A stretch of 64,000 bases of DNA from assembly GCA_940671915.1 (NCBI GenBank), contig CALNVZ010003426.1:38726869-38790868 (forward strand). The letters are read 5' to 3'. The first letter of the stretch is position 1. The DNA itself is not shown here. The stretch comes from Paracentrotus lividus. Lineage: Eukaryota > Echinodermata > Echinoidea > Camarodonta > Echinidae. Below are more model-generated notes on this DNA. The model ran no database searches. It saw only the letters and a list, made by a program, of their open reading frames with translations, and had not been told where the DNA came from.

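Overview
The window is animal nuclear DNA. It has spliced genes with GT-AG introns, a high load of DNA transposon remnants, a non-LTR retrotransposon and long microsatellites. The right-hand 36.6 kb carries one recognisable gene, the 5' three quarters of CEP290 (NPHP6/BBS14), a giant coiled-coil protein of the ciliary transition zone, on the + strand. The protein is clearly orthologous to vertebrate CEP290 but diverged. The introns are full of Helitron/pearl-like elements, SINEs, an RTE-like LINE and GATGAT runs. Together these suggest a marine invertebrate deuterostome; a sea urchin or other echinoderm is my best guess, by inference only.

Positions 1-24,310 hold no gene I can support, only layered repeats. 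A 22-26 bp GC/AT-mixed minisatellite (core GGCGCCAAATCGACCTTAA) occurs in three large blocks. Each block is capped by a purine/pyrimidine tract and the same terminal sequence (CATGCGCGTATTCTA and its complement). One 4.5 kb segment (A, 5510-10022) recurs inverted at 19858-24310. An adjacent 4.65 kb segment (B, 10023-14680) recurs in direct orientation at 15274-19856, starting exactly at a 25-N assembly gap. The order A-B is continuous in copy 1, because a single terminal-inverted-repeat element spans the join. In copy 2 the order is B' then inverted A'. This is either a complex segmental duplication or a scaffolding/haplotype artefact.

Positions 24,310-27,340 hold a Tc1/mariner-like element with TA target duplication and a smaller element nested in it, then unassigned DNA. 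CEP290 translation starts at 27386. I could place 39 coding exons, all with AG/GT borders and consistent phases, giving a continuous 1,870-codon frame to 63770. The last part of the gene lies beyond the window.

The most unusual feature is inside CEP290. At least eleven of the 39 exons have extra partial copies next to them in the flanking introns, often keeping one splice site and part of the reading frame (exons 7, 8, 10, 16, 21, 25, 26, 28, 32, 33 and 38). Exons 7 and 10 each have three pseudo-exon copies upstream of the real one, and one exon 7 copy could still be spliced in frame. Other points of interest are a TTAA-flanked foldback element shared between the satellite region and CEP290 intron 1, a hAT-type MITE with a perfect 8-bp target duplication, a Helitron-like element with a textbook 3' hairpin and CTAG end, two histone-type 3' stem-loop sequences in intron 30, and a promoter-like island (octamer, CCAAT, TATA) in intron 33.
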